DNA from: Rhizobacter terrae
Lineage (GTDB): Bacteria; Pseudomonadota; Gammaproteobacteria; Burkholderiales; Burkholderiaceae_C
Assembly: GCF_003852895.1 (NCBI RefSeq)
Contig: NZ_QUSW01000010.1
Span: 124,001 to 188,000 of the forward strand
DNA: 64,000 nt
Reading direction: 5' to 3'
Shown: positions 43,804 through 53,513 of the stretch, piece by piece
Numbering within the stretch: the stretch's first letter is position 1
How the letters are laid out: each line of letters opens with the position of its first letter
Notes under the pieces: model-generated
The model's input: the letters and a program-made list of their open reading frames with translations, nothing else
The model's database searches: none
Told to the model about the DNA's origin: nothing
Position numbers and translations under genes: made by a program

Positions 43804-44367
43804 TCAAGGTTGCAGCCAGCGTGCGCCCTGGGCATCGAAGCGTGCGCGGCGGTGGCCTTCGGGGTGCAGCTCCAGCCAGTCGATGGACCGGACCTGGGCC
43901 GTGACCACCGCGAAGCATTCACGCATCGATGCGGCCGCCGGTTGATGCGGGTCCGGCAACTCGGCGCCGGGCGCGAGCGGTGACAGGTAGTCCTGCGCGG
44001 CTGGCGTGAGCTTCAGGCGCTGCCACCGCGAGGAGACGGCCAGGCCTTCGTCTTCGGCGGACAAGAGGCAGCGGCAGCGCAACTGCCAGCCGAGCGACGG
44101 CGACCACATGGCCAGCGTCGCGCGTGGGTGGCCGGCGATCTGCGCGGCCTTCGGGCTGCGCGAGTCGGTGAAGAAGACGAGCGAGCGGGACGCTTCATCC
44201 GCCTCGCGCAGCACCACGGTGCGCGCGTCGCCGAAAGCGCCCTCGTCATCGCACGCCACGGTGGCCAGCATCGGCGTGCGCCAGCCATGCGACTTGTCTC
44301 GCACGGCACGCGACAGCTCGATCCACACCGCGGCTTCGATCGCTTCGAGCGTCGGCAGCCGCAGCAT
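43804..44367 (-). CDS. Pyridoxamine 5'-phosphate oxidase family FMN-binding protein
   Basis: A 187-residue split-barrel flavin-binding protein. The pattern TPMLATVACDDEGAFGDARTVVLR near the N-terminus (in parts) and SLVFFTDSRSPKAAQI resembles the PNPOx-like general stress proteins. The C-terminal part has [15 protein letters not shown]. True PdxH motifs are incomplete, so a heme- or cofactor-related oxidoreductase role is equally possible. It starts 17 nt upstream of the HipA-like gene's ATG and lies downstream of lysS, beyond a hairpin repeat. Confidence 0.82.
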   Translation of the reverse strand: MLRLPTLEAIEAAVWIELSRAVRDKSHGWRTPMLATVACDDEGAFGDARTVVLREADEASRSLVFFTDSRSPKAAQIAGHPRATLAMWSPSLGWQLRCRCLLSAEDEGLAVSSRWQRLKLTPAAQDYLSPLAPGAELPDPHQPAAASMRECFAVVTAQVRSIDWLELHPEGHRRARFDAQGARWLQP

Positions 44368-44384
44368 GGGTCAGCCGGCGCCGA

Positions 44385-44442
44385 GCCGCCTCAAGGCGGC
44401 TGAACGCCCCCTCGGGGGGCAGGAGCGAAGCGACGTGGGGGC
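44385..44442. repeat. GC-rich double-hairpin repeat between lysS and PNPOx-like gene
   Basis: Two hairpins in tandem: GCCGCC-TCAA-GGCGGC (44385-44400) and GCCCCC-TCG-GGGGGC (44406-44420). A GCGAAGCGACGTGGGGGC tail (44425-44442) repeats the G-rich arm. Repeats of this type are common between genes of Comamonadaceae. It may serve as a terminator for lysS (read on the minus strand) or a mobile palindromic element. Confidence 0.6.
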
Positions 44443-44450
44443 TGTTGTCA

Positions 44451-45932
44451 TCACCCTTCCTTGCGCAGCGACGGGAAGAGGATCACGTCGCGGATGCTGG
44501 GGCTGTCGGTGATGAGCATGATCAGCCGGTCGATGCCGATGCCGCAGCCGCCGGTCGGGGGCATGCCGTACTCCAGCGCACGGATGAAGTCGGCGTCGTA
44601 GTACATGGCTTCTTCGTCGCCGGCGTCCTTGTTGGCCACCTGCGCCTGGAAGCGCGCGGCCTGGTCCTCGGCATCGTTCAGCTCGGAGAAGCCGTTAGCG
44701 TATTCGCGGCCGGTGATGAACAGCTCGAAGCGCTCGGTGATGGCCGGGTTGGTGTCCGACGCGCGGGCCAGCGGCGAGACTTCCACCGGGTAGTCGATGA
44801 TGAAGGTGGGCTGCCACAGCTTCTCTTCAACGGCCGCCTCGAACAGGCCGAACTGCAGCTCGGGCAGCTTCCAGTGCGCGGGGGCTTCCTCGCCCAGGGC
44901 CTTGAGCCTGGCGCGCAGCACCTCGGCATCGTCGGCTTCGCTTTCCGACAGGCCGGCGTGCACCACCAGCGAGTTGCGCACCGACAGACGGGCGAAGGGC
45001 TTGTCCAGGTCCACCGGCTTGCCGGCGTAGGTGATGCTCGCCGAGCCCGTGGCGCAGCGCGCGGCGTGGCGCAGCACGGCCTCGGTGAAGTCCATCAGGT
45101 CGTGATGGTTCCAGTAGGCCGCGTAGAACTCCATCATCGTGAATTCGGGGTTGTGCCGAACCGAGATGCCTTCGTTGCGGAAGTTGCGGTTGATCTCGAA
45201 CACCCGCTCGAAGCCGCCCACGATGAGCCGCTTGAGGTACAGCTCCGGCGCGATGCGCAGGAACATCTCCTGGTCGAGTGCGTTGTGGTGGGTGACGAAA
45301 GGCTTGGCGTTCGCGCCGCCCGGGATGGGGTGCAGCATGGGCGTCTCGACTTCGAGGAAGCCGTGCTCGACCATGAAGTTGCGGATGGAGCTGACGGCCT
45401 TGCTGCGGGCGGCGAAGCGGGCACGGGAGGTTTCGTCGGTGATGAGGTCGACGTAGCGCTGACGGTACTTCTGCTCCTGGTCCTTCATTCCGTAGAAGTC
45501 GCTGGGCAGCGGACGCAGGCTCTTGGTCAGCAGGCGCAGCGAGGTCACGCGCACCGACAGCTCGCCGGTCTTGGTCTTGAAGAGCTGGCCCTGCGCGCCC
45601 AGGATGTCGCCCAGGTCCCAATGCTTGAAGGCGCTGTAGACCTCTTCGCCCAGCGCGTCCTTGGTGACGAAGAGCTGGATGCGGCCCGAGGCGTCTTGCA
45701 GCGTGCCGAAGCTGGCCTTGCCCATCACGCGCTTGAGCATGAGCCGGCCGGCCACGCTCACCTGCACGCCCTGCGGCTCCAGCTCCTCGTTCTCCAGCGG
45801 CCCGTACTTCAGGGCCAGGTCGGCCGCGTGGTTCTTGGGCTTGAAGTCGTTCGGGAAGGCCACGCCTTGTTTGCGGATCGCGGCGAGCTTTTCACGGCGT
45901 TCGGCGATGAGCTGGTTGTCGTCTTGGTCCAT
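44451..45932 (-). CDS. lysS: Lysine--tRNA ligase (class II)
   Basis: Charges tRNA-Lys with lysine in the cytosol. The 493-residue protein has an N-terminal OB-fold anticodon-binding domain (about residues 50-150). Class II motif 2 is [20 protein letters not shown] and motif 3 is [17 protein letters not shown] 45932 is chosen over an upstream in-frame ATG because of the family-like N-terminus [16 protein letters not shown]. It diverges from the polysaccharide locus across 77 nt. Confidence 0.97.
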   Translation of the reverse strand: MDQDDNQLIAERREKLAAIRKQGVAFPNDFKPKNHAADLALKYGPLENEELEPQGVQVSVAGRLMLKRVMGKASFGTLQDASGRIQLFVTKDALGEEVYSAFKHWDLGDILGAQGQLFKTKTGELSVRVTSLRLLTKSLRPLPSDFYGMKDQEQKYRQRYVDLITDETSRARFAARSKAVSSIRNFMVEHGFLEVETPMLHPIPGGANAKPFVTHHNALDQEMFLRIAPELYLKRLIVGGFERVFEINRNFRNEGISVRHNPEFTMMEFYAAYWNHHDLMDFTEAVLRHAARCATGSASITYAGKPVDLDKPFARLSVRNSLVVHAGLSESEADDAEVLRARLKALGEEAPAHWKLPELQFGLFEAAVEEKLWQPTFIIDYPVEVSPLARASDTNPAITERFELFITGREYANGFSELNDAEDQAARFQAQVANKDAGDEEAMYYDADFIRALEYGMPPTGGCGIGIDRLIMLITDSPSIRDVILFPSLRKEG

Positions 45933-46009
45933 GGCGTGGTCGGGCTGGGTGATGCTGAAAGGCAAACCATCAATTGTAGGTGCCCCGGCCTCTAGAATCC
46001 CGGCACCCC

Positions 46010-46561
46010 ATGAGTTCGCGCGCCTCACATTTCGTCGACCAGCTCTATTTCCTCGGGCTGGCGGCCATCAACACCTTGCACGGGCTGCTGCCGTTTGTCG
46101 CTCGGCCGCTGCTGTACAGGCTGTGCCGCTTCGATGTCCACCGCGACGCCACGCTGCAAGGCGGCGTGCGCTTCTTCCACGTGGGGCGGCTGTCTGTGGG
46201 CGAGGGGAGCCTGATCAACCGCGGGGTCTACCTGGACAACCGCATGGGCATCCGCATCGGGCGGCAGGTGTCCATCGCCCACGACGCGAAGATCTACACC
46301 CTGGGGCATGACCCGCACGACGAGACCTTTGCCGCCAAGGGCGCGGAGGTCCGCATCGACGACTACGCGGTGGTGTTCGCGGGGGCGATGATCATGCCCG
46401 GTGTCCACCTGGGCGAGGGCTCGGTGGTGATGGCCGGGGCCGTGGTCACCAAAGACGTGCCGCCCGGCCGCATGGTGGGTGGCAACCCGGCGGTGGACCT
46501 CGGCGAGCGCCGCTGCAAGCCGACCTACCGTCTCAAGCGCCGCTACTGGTTCGCGCATTGA
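46010..46561 (+). CDS. Hexapeptide-repeat (LbH) acyltransferase
   Basis: A 183-residue protein with left-handed beta-helix repeats, from [20 protein letters not shown] through [22 protein letters not shown], typical of O-acetyltransferases acting on surface glycans. The hydrophobic start ([23 protein letters not shown]) may associate with the membrane. A TAGAAT hexamer at 45993-45998 could be its -10. First gene of the polysaccharide locus; the next gene starts inside its stop codon. It probably acetylates a sugar of the repeat unit. Confidence 0.88.
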   Translation: MSSRASHFVDQLYFLGLAAINTLHGLLPFVARPLLYRLCRFDVHRDATLQGGVRFFHVGRLSVGEGSLINRGVYLDNRMGIRIGRQVSIAHDAKIYTLGHDPHDETFAAKGAEVRIDDYAVVFAGAMIMPGVHLGEGSVVMAGAVVTKDVPPGRMVGGNPAVDLGERRCKPTYRLKRRYWFAH

Positions 46562-47610
46562 GCTCGCGCATCGCCATCGTCGACCCGGGCTCGTTCATCC
46601 TGCCCTATGACTTCCGGTTGGTGAGGTCGCTGTCACGGCAGGGTCAGGCGGTGGATTTCTACGGCTCGCGCACCCGCTACAACGGCGAGTTCCTGGAGGC
46701 GATGAAGGCCTTGCCGGGTGTGCAGGTGTTCGCGGCCGGCATTTCCCGCACCGTCGCGCCGCGCTGGCGGGGCGCCTTGGCCTACCTCGGGCTGCTGTTC
46801 CAGCTGCTGATGAAGTCCAGGCGCTACGACAGCATCCACCTGCAGTTCAGCGGCTTCTGGCCGGCCGAATGGCTGGTGTTCGGCCTGTTGCAAGGCCGCT
46901 TCGTCTACACGGTGCACAACGCCGTGCCGCATGGCTTCACGGGGGCGCAGCATGCGCCCACGCTGCGCCTGGCCCGTCTGGCGCGCTCGCTGGTGTTCGT
47001 GAGCGAGGCGACGCGCGACGATTTCATGCGGCGCTACGGCGAGGGTTTCCGCGCGAAGTCCGAGGTGCGGCCGCACGGGCTGCTGCCGGTGACGCCCGAT
47101 TCGCCCGTGGTGCCGTACGCCGCGAGCCGGCGCTTCGAGGCCCTGGTGTTCTGGAGCCGGGTCCAGCCCTACAAGGGGGTCGAGCTGTTCGAGGAACTCG
47201 CCCGCTCGCCAGCCATCCAGGCGCGAGGGCTGGCGCTGGAAGTCTTCGGCGCCTGGGACGACAGCCTGCTGCCGCTGGCGCGTGAGCTCCAGTTCCTGGG
47301 CGTGAAGGTCATGGACGGCTACCTGCCCGATGCCGAGCTGCTCGCCTTGCTGGACCGCGAGGTGGTCTTCGTGCTGCCCTACCGCGCCGCCTCCCAGTCC
47401 GGCGCGATGTATGCGCTGCTGAACCACGGTCGGGTGTTCATCTGCTCGGACGTGGGTGACCTGGGCGCGTTCATGCGGCGCTACGGGCTGGAAGGGCTGC
47501 TGCTGCAGGACCGGTCCGCCGAGTCGGTCGAGCGCTGCCTGCAGTACCTGGAAGCGAACCGCGACACCGTAACGGCGGCCTTTGCCCGGGCCCAGGCGGA
47601 CAACGCCTGA
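46558..47610 (+). CDS. Glycosyltransferase (GT-B type)
   Basis: A 350-residue protein with GT-B features: an N-terminal Rossmann-like half and a C-terminal half where the donor sugar binds (VFWSRVQPYKGVELFEEL, then VFVLPYRAASQSGAMYALLNHG). The TTG start at 46558 overlaps the acyltransferase stop. It should add one sugar to the growing repeat unit at the cytosolic face. Donor and acceptor are unknown. Confidence 0.85.
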   Translation: MSSRIAIVDPGSFILPYDFRLVRSLSRQGQAVDFYGSRTRYNGEFLEAMKALPGVQVFAAGISRTVAPRWRGALAYLGLLFQLLMKSRRYDSIHLQFSGFWPAEWLVFGLLQGRFVYTVHNAVPHGFTGAQHAPTLRLARLARSLVFVSEATRDDFMRRYGEGFRAKSEVRPHGLLPVTPDSPVVPYAASRRFEALVFWSRVQPYKGVELFEELARSPAIQARGLALEVFGAWDDSLLPLARELQFLGVKVMDGYLPDAELLALLDREVVFVLPYRAASQSGAMYALLNHGRVFICSDVGDLGAFMRRYGLEGLLLQDRSAESVERCLQYLEANRDTVTAAFARAQADNA

Positions 47611-47685
47611 GCAGGCATCCCCACGGTGCGACAATCGAGGGTTTGACCGACCGCCCCGCCCCAGGGGCTCACCGGACCCCGTCCC

Positions 47686-48444
47686 ATGAAGAAAATCGTC
47701 AAGGCCGCGCTGGCTCGCAGCGGCTGGGAACTCGGCCGTACCGCGGACCGTGTCCAAGGCGCGCTGGCCGACCTGCCGGAAGCCGACCGCGCGCTGATCG
47801 CCCGGGTGGACCCGTTCACCATGACCAGCCTGGAGCGCCGGGCCAGCCTGCTGGGCGCGGTGGACCACATCGTGAAGCACCGCATCCCCGGGGACATCGT
47901 GGAGTGCGGCGTGTGGCGCGGCGGCAGCATGATGCTGGTGGCCCTGGCGCTGATGGCACGCGGCGACACCTCGCGCCATCTGTACCTCTTCGACACCTTC
48001 GAGGGCATGAGCGAGCCGACGGCCGAGGACAAGGCGCTGTCGGGCGAATCTGCCCAAGCCCAGCTCGCCCGCACCGAGCGCGACCATCCGCTGTGGGCGG
48101 TGGCCAGCCTGGAAGACGTCAAGGCCAACATCGCTTCCACAGGCTATCCGGCCGACAAGATCCACTTCGTCAAGGGCAAGGTGGAAGACACCATCCCCCA
48201 GACCATCCCGCAGCGCATCGCCTTGCTGCGCCTGGACACCGACTGGTACGAGTCCACGAAGCATGAGCTGAACCACCTGTACCCGCTGCTGTCGCGGCAT
48301 GGCCTGCTCATCATCGACGACTACGGCCACTGGCAGGGTGCGCGCCAGGCGGTGGATGAATACTTCGCCGGCAGCGCGCAGCCGGTGTTCCTGCACCGCG
48401 TGGACTACACCGCGCGGCTGCTGGTCAAGTACGACGGCGAATGA
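47686..48444 (+). CDS. TylF/MycF-type O-methyltransferase
   Basis: A 252-residue SAM-dependent methyltransferase. Motif I region GDIVECGVWRGGSMMLVALAL and later LLRLDTDWYESTKHELNHLYPLL and HGLLIIDDYGHWQGARQAVDEYF match TylF/MycF enzymes that methylate sugar hydroxyls with a metal ion. Here it may methylate a terminal sugar, possibly to cap chain length. A 75-nt gap with GACAAT precedes it, so a second promoter is possible. Confidence 0.9.
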   Translation: MKKIVKAALARSGWELGRTADRVQGALADLPEADRALIARVDPFTMTSLERRASLLGAVDHIVKHRIPGDIVECGVWRGGSMMLVALALMARGDTSRHLYLFDTFEGMSEPTAEDKALSGESAQAQLARTERDHPLWAVASLEDVKANIASTGYPADKIHFVKGKVEDTIPQTIPQRIALLRLDTDWYESTKHELNHLYPLLSRHGLLIIDDYGHWQGARQAVDEYFAGSAQPVFLHRVDYTARLLVKYDGE

Positions 48445-49700
48445 CGGACTCCAAGGCGCCGCGGCTCTTGCACTCCCTGCCGCAGGTGTATGCGGCGGCG
48501 GCGGTGCGCCTGCTGCTGCCCTTGCTGGTGCTGCCGCTGGTCGCGTCTCGCGTGGGCGCTGACGAGTTCGGGCGGCTGAGCTTCATCCTGGTGTGGGCCA
48601 GCCTGCTGTCGATGGTGGTGGAGGGCGGCTTCCTCGCGGCGGCCACGCGCCTTGCGGTGACGGCCGATGCACCGCGCCGCTGGCAGATCGCCCAGCAGGT
48701 GTTCACCGCGCGTTGCGTGCTGTGCCTGCCGGCGGCGGCGCTGGCCGTGGTGGCGGTGCTGGTGGCCGGGCATGGCTCTGTGCATCCCGTGGTGGATGTG
48801 CTGGCGATCGCCGCCCTGGCCTGCGCCATGGGTTGGCCGGCCACGTGGTACCTGCAGGCCACGCAGCAGCTCAACCGCTGGTCGCGGGTGGAGCTGGTGG
48901 TCTATGCCACTTTGATGGCGGGCTGCTGGCTGTTCGCGCGCAGTGTGGAAGCCTACGTGGCGATGCAGCTTGCCGCATCGGCGGCGCTGGCGTTGCTGGG
49001 GTGGCGCTGGCTGGTGCGTGACTTCGACCAGGCTCACGCGCCGCTGTGGGCCCGGCACGAACTGGGCGATGGGCTCAAGCTGGGCTGGACCATGATGCCC
49101 GTGGCCATCGCCGGTGCCGCCTACTCTTTCGCACTGCCGGCGGCGGCCTCCATCCAGATGGCCAAGGCCGAGCTGGGCCTGTACTTCATGGCCGACCGCA
49201 TCGTGCGGGCGGTGCTCAACGCGGCGGAGCCGGTGTTCTCGGTGGTGTATCCGCGCATCGTGACGATGTTCGCCACCAGCGCCCGCGCTGCGCTGCGCTA
49301 TGCCGCGGTCTGGGCGGTGGGCGGCACGCTGGTCGGGCTGGTGCTGATGCTGGCCGGCCAGGCGGCCTGGCCCTGGATCGAGCCGGCACTGCTGCCGCGG
49401 GCCGGCAACATCGACCTCGCCAGCCTGCACGCGGTCATGTTCATCCTGGCCTGGCTGCTGCCGTTGCTGCTGGGCTGGAAGTTCATCGGCTACTGGATCC
49501 TCGGCAGCGGACGCTACGACCATGCCTACCGCGCCTGCGTCATCGTCGGCGGCGTGGTGGGCGTCCTGGGGGCGGCCACCGTGGGCGGGGCCGGCGGTGC
49601 GCGCGGGCTGGCCTGCACCGCCCTCATCGTGGAGACCGTGGTCATCGCGGTGGCCGTGGGCGGCGTGCTGCTGACCCGCCGCCTGCGCGCCGCGGGTTGA
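48441..49700 (+). CDS. Wzx-like polysaccharide flippase
   Basis: A 419-residue membrane protein with about twelve helices, of the polysaccharide transporter (MOP) family. The opening LPQVYAAAAVRLLLPLLVLPLVASRVGADEFGRLSF (in parts) is characteristic of O-antigen flippases. It would move lipid-linked repeat units to the periplasmic face of the inner membrane. It overlaps the TylF-like gene by 4 nt. Confidence 0.9.
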   Translation: MTDSKAPRLLHSLPQVYAAAAVRLLLPLLVLPLVASRVGADEFGRLSFILVWASLLSMVVEGGFLAAATRLAVTADAPRRWQIAQQVFTARCVLCLPAAALAVVAVLVAGHGSVHPVVDVLAIAALACAMGWPATWYLQATQQLNRWSRVELVVYATLMAGCWLFARSVEAYVAMQLAASAALALLGWRWLVRDFDQAHAPLWARHELGDGLKLGWTMMPVAIAGAAYSFALPAAASIQMAKAELGLYFMADRIVRAVLNAAEPVFSVVYPRIVTMFATSARAALRYAAVWAVGGTLVGLVLMLAGQAAWPWIEPALLPRAGNIDLASLHAVMFILAWLLPLLLGWKFIGYWILGSGRYDHAYRACVIVGGVVGVLGAATVGGAGGARGLACTALIVETVVIAVAVGGVLLTRRLRAAG

Positions 49701-49723
49701 CGCGACAACAAGGAAGAATTCGC

Positions 49724-50632
49724 TTGGGCATCGACATCCACAACCTCAACCTGCTGGCGCATGGCAAGGACCTGGGCGTGAGCTACGAGCGCACGATCGC
49801 CATCGGCCGGCAGGCGCTGTTCATCGAGGACTTCGAGCTGGAGCAGCATCGGCAGCTGCGCCGGCTGCCGGCCTTGTCGGCCGCGCCGGCATCCGGCCCG
49901 CGCTACTTTGAGCCCTTGATGAAGGAATGGCTGGCCGCCGGCGTGGCGGACTCCGTGGATGCCTCTCCCTACGAGAATGCGCCGCTCATCCATGACATGA
50001 ACCTGCCCTGGCCGGCCGTGAGCGAAGCACGCGGCCGGTATGACGCCGTGCTGGACTTCGGCTGCCTGGAGCATGTCTTCAACTTTCCCACGGCCTGGCG
50101 CAACTGCGTGGACCTGTGCAAGGTCGGCGGCCATGTGTTCCATTCGCTGCCGGCCAACAACCTGTCGGGCCACGGGTTCTACCAGTTCTCGCCGGAGCTG
50201 TTCTTCAACCTCTACCAGCCGAAGAACGGCTTCGAGTTGCGCGGCCTGTGGTTCGCGATGAAGGCCGACCGACTGCACTGGTGGAAGGTGGCCAACCCCA
50301 TGGACGTGAAGCGCCGGGTGAACCTGTGCAACAGCCACGAGGTGTACATGATGGTGCTGGCCAAGAAGCTGCGCGAGCCGGGCGAGCTGCCGGCGCCGCA
50401 GCAGTCGGACTATGCGCAGGACGAGTGGCTGAAGGCGCCGGCTTCGGGGCCTGCCAGGACTTCCGGTGGATCGCGCAAGGCCTTGGTGCAGCAACTGGTG
50501 AAACTGGGGCTGATCGACAGCGTGCGGGCCATGCGTGAGCGGCTGCGGGTGATCCGCCAGAGCGGCCTGTCGCTGCCCGCGGCGGACTATGAGCGCGTGG
50601 ACGTTCACCAACTGATTGGAGCCAAGGGCTGA
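49724..50632 (+). CDS. Methyltransferase-like protein in polysaccharide locus
   Basis: A 302-residue protein with a methyltransferase-type core seen at YDAVLDFGCLEHVFNFPTAW and GGHVFHSLPANN, but with no clear glycine-rich motif I. TTG 49724 is favoured because AAGGA lies 8 nt before it and the N-terminus (MGIDIHNLNLL) begins there. It probably modifies a sugar or lipid intermediate; the exact activity is uncertain. Confidence 0.72.
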   Translation: MGIDIHNLNLLAHGKDLGVSYERTIAIGRQALFIEDFELEQHRQLRRLPALSAAPASGPRYFEPLMKEWLAAGVADSVDASPYENAPLIHDMNLPWPAVSEARGRYDAVLDFGCLEHVFNFPTAWRNCVDLCKVGGHVFHSLPANNLSGHGFYQFSPELFFNLYQPKNGFELRGLWFAMKADRLHWWKVANPMDVKRRVNLCNSHEVYMMVLAKKLREPGELPAPQQSDYAQDEWLKAPASGPARTSGGSRKALVQQLVKLGLIDSVRAMRERLRVIRQSGLSLPAADYERVDVHQLIGAKG

Positions 50633-50633
50633 C

Positions 50634-51776
50634 ATGGCCAAGCCGATGCGCGTGCTGCTGCTGTGCGACCGCCTGGACATCTCCGGCGGCGTGGAGCGCT
50701 TCGTCTGTGCTCTGGCGAACCACCTGTCCGACGAAGGCATGGATGTGGCGGTGGGCAGCACCGACAGCGAGCGCGCGGACATCCGCTATCCGCTGAAGGA
50801 GGCGGTGCGGGTGTTGGCGGGCGACCGCAAGCGACCGCAGCCGGACAGCGAGGCCGGCACGCGCTGGGGTAGGGCCTGGCGGCTGGCCGCAACGCAGTGG
50901 CGGGTGGGACGATCGCTGAATCGCATCATCCGTGCTGACCGGCCGGATGTGATCGTGCTGAACGGCCTGACCACGGCCTGCTCGGTGCTGGTGCTCGACC
51001 GCCGCTTCGCTAAACGGACCATCTGCTGCGACCACAACCATTTCGCAGCGCGGTCGTCGATGTGGCAGCGGCTTCGCGCCTGGCTCTATCCGCAGGTGGC
51101 GGCGGTGGCGAGCCTCACGCAGGCGGATGCGGCGAAGTTCCGTGCGCTCAACCAGCGCACCGAGGTGATCTACAACGCGTCGTCGCTGCGCGCGGAAGTG
51201 CCGGCCTTGGCGTCCGAGCCCGTCGTGCTGGCCGTGGGCCGGCATGTGGCGCAGAAGGGCTTCGACCTCCTGCTGCAGGCCTGGGTGTCGGTGGCGAAGG
51301 CGCTGCCCGAGGCACGGCTGCGCATCGTGGGTGACGGGCCGATGCGGGCCGACCATGAACGGCTCGCCGGCACGCTGGGCATCGCGGGCAGCGTCGAGTG
51401 GATGGTGCCGACGCGGCAGATCGAACGGCAATACCGCGAGGCGGCGGTGTTCGTGCTGCCGTCACGCTATGAGGGCATGCCGCTGGCCTTGCTGGAGGCA
51501 CAGGCCCTGGGCGTGCCGGCCGTGGCCTTCGACTGCCCGACGGGACCGTCGGAGATCGTCACGCCGCAGACGGGGCGTCTCGTCCCGCTGGGCGATGTCG
51601 CCTCGCTGGCTTCGGCGCTGGTGGAACTGCTGGCATCGCCCGAACTGCGCGAGCGCATGGCCCATGCCGCGATCGAGCGCAGCCGGCAGGTGTTCAGCCC
51701 GCGCGAGCACGAGCAGCGCTGGACGGCACTGGTGCGCGACGTGGCCGTGCGCCAGGCCTACGGAGCGGCGGCATGA
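50634..51776 (+). CDS. Family 4 glycosyltransferase
   Basis: A 380-residue GT-B enzyme. The N-terminal LLCDRLDISGGVERFVCALANHL and the C-terminal PSRYEGMPLALLEAQALGVPAVAFDCPTGPSEIV (in parts, with the EX7E-type pattern) are typical of GT4. ATG 50634 follows the previous stop by 1 nt. It overlaps the next gene by 4 nt (ATGA). Confidence 0.93.
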   Translation: MAKPMRVLLLCDRLDISGGVERFVCALANHLSDEGMDVAVGSTDSERADIRYPLKEAVRVLAGDRKRPQPDSEAGTRWGRAWRLAATQWRVGRSLNRIIRADRPDVIVLNGLTTACSVLVLDRRFAKRTICCDHNHFAARSSMWQRLRAWLYPQVAAVASLTQADAAKFRALNQRTEVIYNASSLRAEVPALASEPVVLAVGRHVAQKGFDLLLQAWVSVAKALPEARLRIVGDGPMRADHERLAGTLGIAGSVEWMVPTRQIERQYREAAVFVLPSRYEGMPLALLEAQALGVPAVAFDCPTGPSEIVTPQTGRLVPLGDVASLASALVELLASPELRERMAHAAIERSRQVFSPREHEQRWTALVRDVAVRQAYGAAA

Positions 51777-52810
51777 GCGAGATGAGGACTGTCTCGGTGA
51801 TCGTGCCGTGCCGCAACGAGCGCCGGTACATCGAGGGCTTCTGCGCCGGCGTGATGCGCCAGCAGGTGCCTCAAGGATGGAGCCTGCAGCTGGTTGTTGC
51901 CGACGGCCAGAGCGACGATGGCACGCGCGATCTGCTTCAGGACATTGCGATGCACGAACCCCGCGTGCAGTGGATCGACAACCCCGGCCGCATCGTGTCC
52001 ACCGGCTTGAACGCCGCGTTGGCCGTGGCCCGTGGCGAGGCCATCGTGCGCATGGACGTGCACACCGAGTACGCCGACGACTACGTGGCCCAGTGCCTGG
52101 CCGTGATGGAAGAGACCGGTGCCGACAACGTGGGTGGCCCCTGGCGCGCGGTGCCGGATGCCCAGGCGCAGCCCATGCAGCATGCCGTGGCCGCGGCCTT
52201 CCAGTCGCGCTGGGTGGCGGGCGGTGCCTTGTCGCGGCAGCTCGACTACGACGGCTTCGCCGACACGGTCTACCTCGGCAGCTGGCCGCGCGCGAGTTTC
52301 CAGCGCTTCGGCGGTTTCGACGAGCAGCTCGTGCGCAACCAGGACGACGAGCACAACCTGCGCATCGTGAAGGGCGGAGGCCGCGTGTGGCAGTCCTCGC
52401 GCATCCGCAGCGTGTACCGTCCGCGGGCGGCGCTGTCGCAGGTGTTCCGGCAGTACCTGCAATACGGCTATTGGAAACCCTTCGTGATGAAGAAGCACGG
52501 CCAGGCCGCCTCGGTGCGCCATGCGATTCCCAGCGTGTTCGTGGTGATGCTTGGCCTGGCGCTGCTCGCCGGCTTCCTGCGCCAGGGGATGGCGCCGTTC
52601 TTCGTGCTGACCGGGCTGTATGCGGCAGCGGTGACGGCGATGACGCTGATGATCGCCAGGGAAGGCAAGCATCCTGTCGACGTGCTGCTGCGGGTCCCCG
52701 CGGTGATTGCCGCCTACCACTTCGGGTATGGCATCGGCTCCATCATCGGCTGGTGGGACGTGCTGCGCCACGGCGCGGGACGGCCACGCTTTGCCAAGCT
52801 CACGAGATGA
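51773..52810 (+). CDS. Family 2 glycosyltransferase (ExoA-like)
   Basis: A 345-residue inverting GT-A enzyme. The opening SVIVPCRNERRYIEGFCAGV, the DGQSDDGTRD loop and the metal-binding DVH (in VRMDVHTEYADDY) are visible. C-terminal membrane helices (about residues 265-325) resemble those of succinoglycan ExoA-type transferases. It is coupled to both neighbours by 4-nt overlaps. Confidence 0.92.
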   Translation: MSEMRTVSVIVPCRNERRYIEGFCAGVMRQQVPQGWSLQLVVADGQSDDGTRDLLQDIAMHEPRVQWIDNPGRIVSTGLNAALAVARGEAIVRMDVHTEYADDYVAQCLAVMEETGADNVGGPWRAVPDAQAQPMQHAVAAAFQSRWVAGGALSRQLDYDGFADTVYLGSWPRASFQRFGGFDEQLVRNQDDEHNLRIVKGGGRVWQSSRIRSVYRPRAALSQVFRQYLQYGYWKPFVMKKHGQAASVRHAIPSVFVVMLGLALLAGFLRQGMAPFFVLTGLYAAAVTAMTLMIAREGKHPVDVLLRVPAVIAAYHFGYGIGSIIGWWDVLRHGAGRPRFAKLTR

Positions 52811-53508
52811 GGCGCGTGGACATGAACGAGCCGCAATCGGTGCGTGAACGCTATGCACGGCGCGAGGCGCAGGACCCGCGCTACAGCCTGCTCAACCCGT
52901 CGGCGCTGTTGCCGCTGCAGGAACGGCAGCGGGCCATGATGGCCTTGTTCGCACGCCTGGGATTCGCCGACCTGTCGGCGCTGAGCCTGCTGGAAGTCGG
53001 CTGCGGCACCGGCAGCAACCTGCTCGAATTGATCCACGTGGGCTTCATGCCCGACCGCCTGGCCGGCATCGAGCTGCTGCACGAGCGGTTCGACATGGCG
53101 CGCTCGCGCCTGCCCGAATCGGTGCAACTGCTGCAGGGCGACGCCACGGTGCTGGCGCCGCAGCTCGGTCCGGTGGACATCGTCATGCAGGCCACCGTGT
53201 TCTCGTCGCTGCTGGACGATGCCTTCCAGCAGCGGCTGGCGGACGTGATGTGGCAGGCCGTGAAGCCTGGTGGGGGCGTGCTCTGGTACGACTTCACCGT
53301 CGACAACCCGCGCAACAAGGACGTGCGTGGCGTGGCGCTGTCGCGCGTGAAGCAGCTCTTCCCGCAGGGCCGCGTGCAGCCGCGCCGCATCACCCTGGCG
53401 CCGCCGCTGGCGCGGGCCGTCGTGCGGCTGCACCCCTCGCTCTACACTCTGTTCAACACCTTGCCGGCACTGCGCACCCACGTGCTGTGCTGGATCGCCA
53501 AAGATTGA
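52807..53508 (+). CDS. Class I SAM-dependent methyltransferase
   Basis: A 233-residue methyltransferase with a good motif I ([15 protein letters not shown]). Post-motif I acid is E in GIELLHERF, and motif IV/VI regions are [16 protein letters not shown] and [15 protein letters not shown] 52807 overlaps the GT2 stop; ATG 52822 is an alternative. It probably methylates a glycan or lipid-linked intermediate of this locus. Confidence 0.88.
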   Translation: MRRVDMNEPQSVRERYARREAQDPRYSLLNPSALLPLQERQRAMMALFARLGFADLSALSLLEVGCGTGSNLLELIHVGFMPDRLAGIELLHERFDMARSRLPESVQLLQGDATVLAPQLGPVDIVMQATVFSSLLDDAFQQRLADVMWQAVKPGGGVLWYDFTVDNPRNKDVRGVALSRVKQLFPQGRVQPRRITLAPPLARAVVRLHPSLYTLFNTLPALRTHVLCWIAKD

Positions 53509-53513
53509 TTGCC

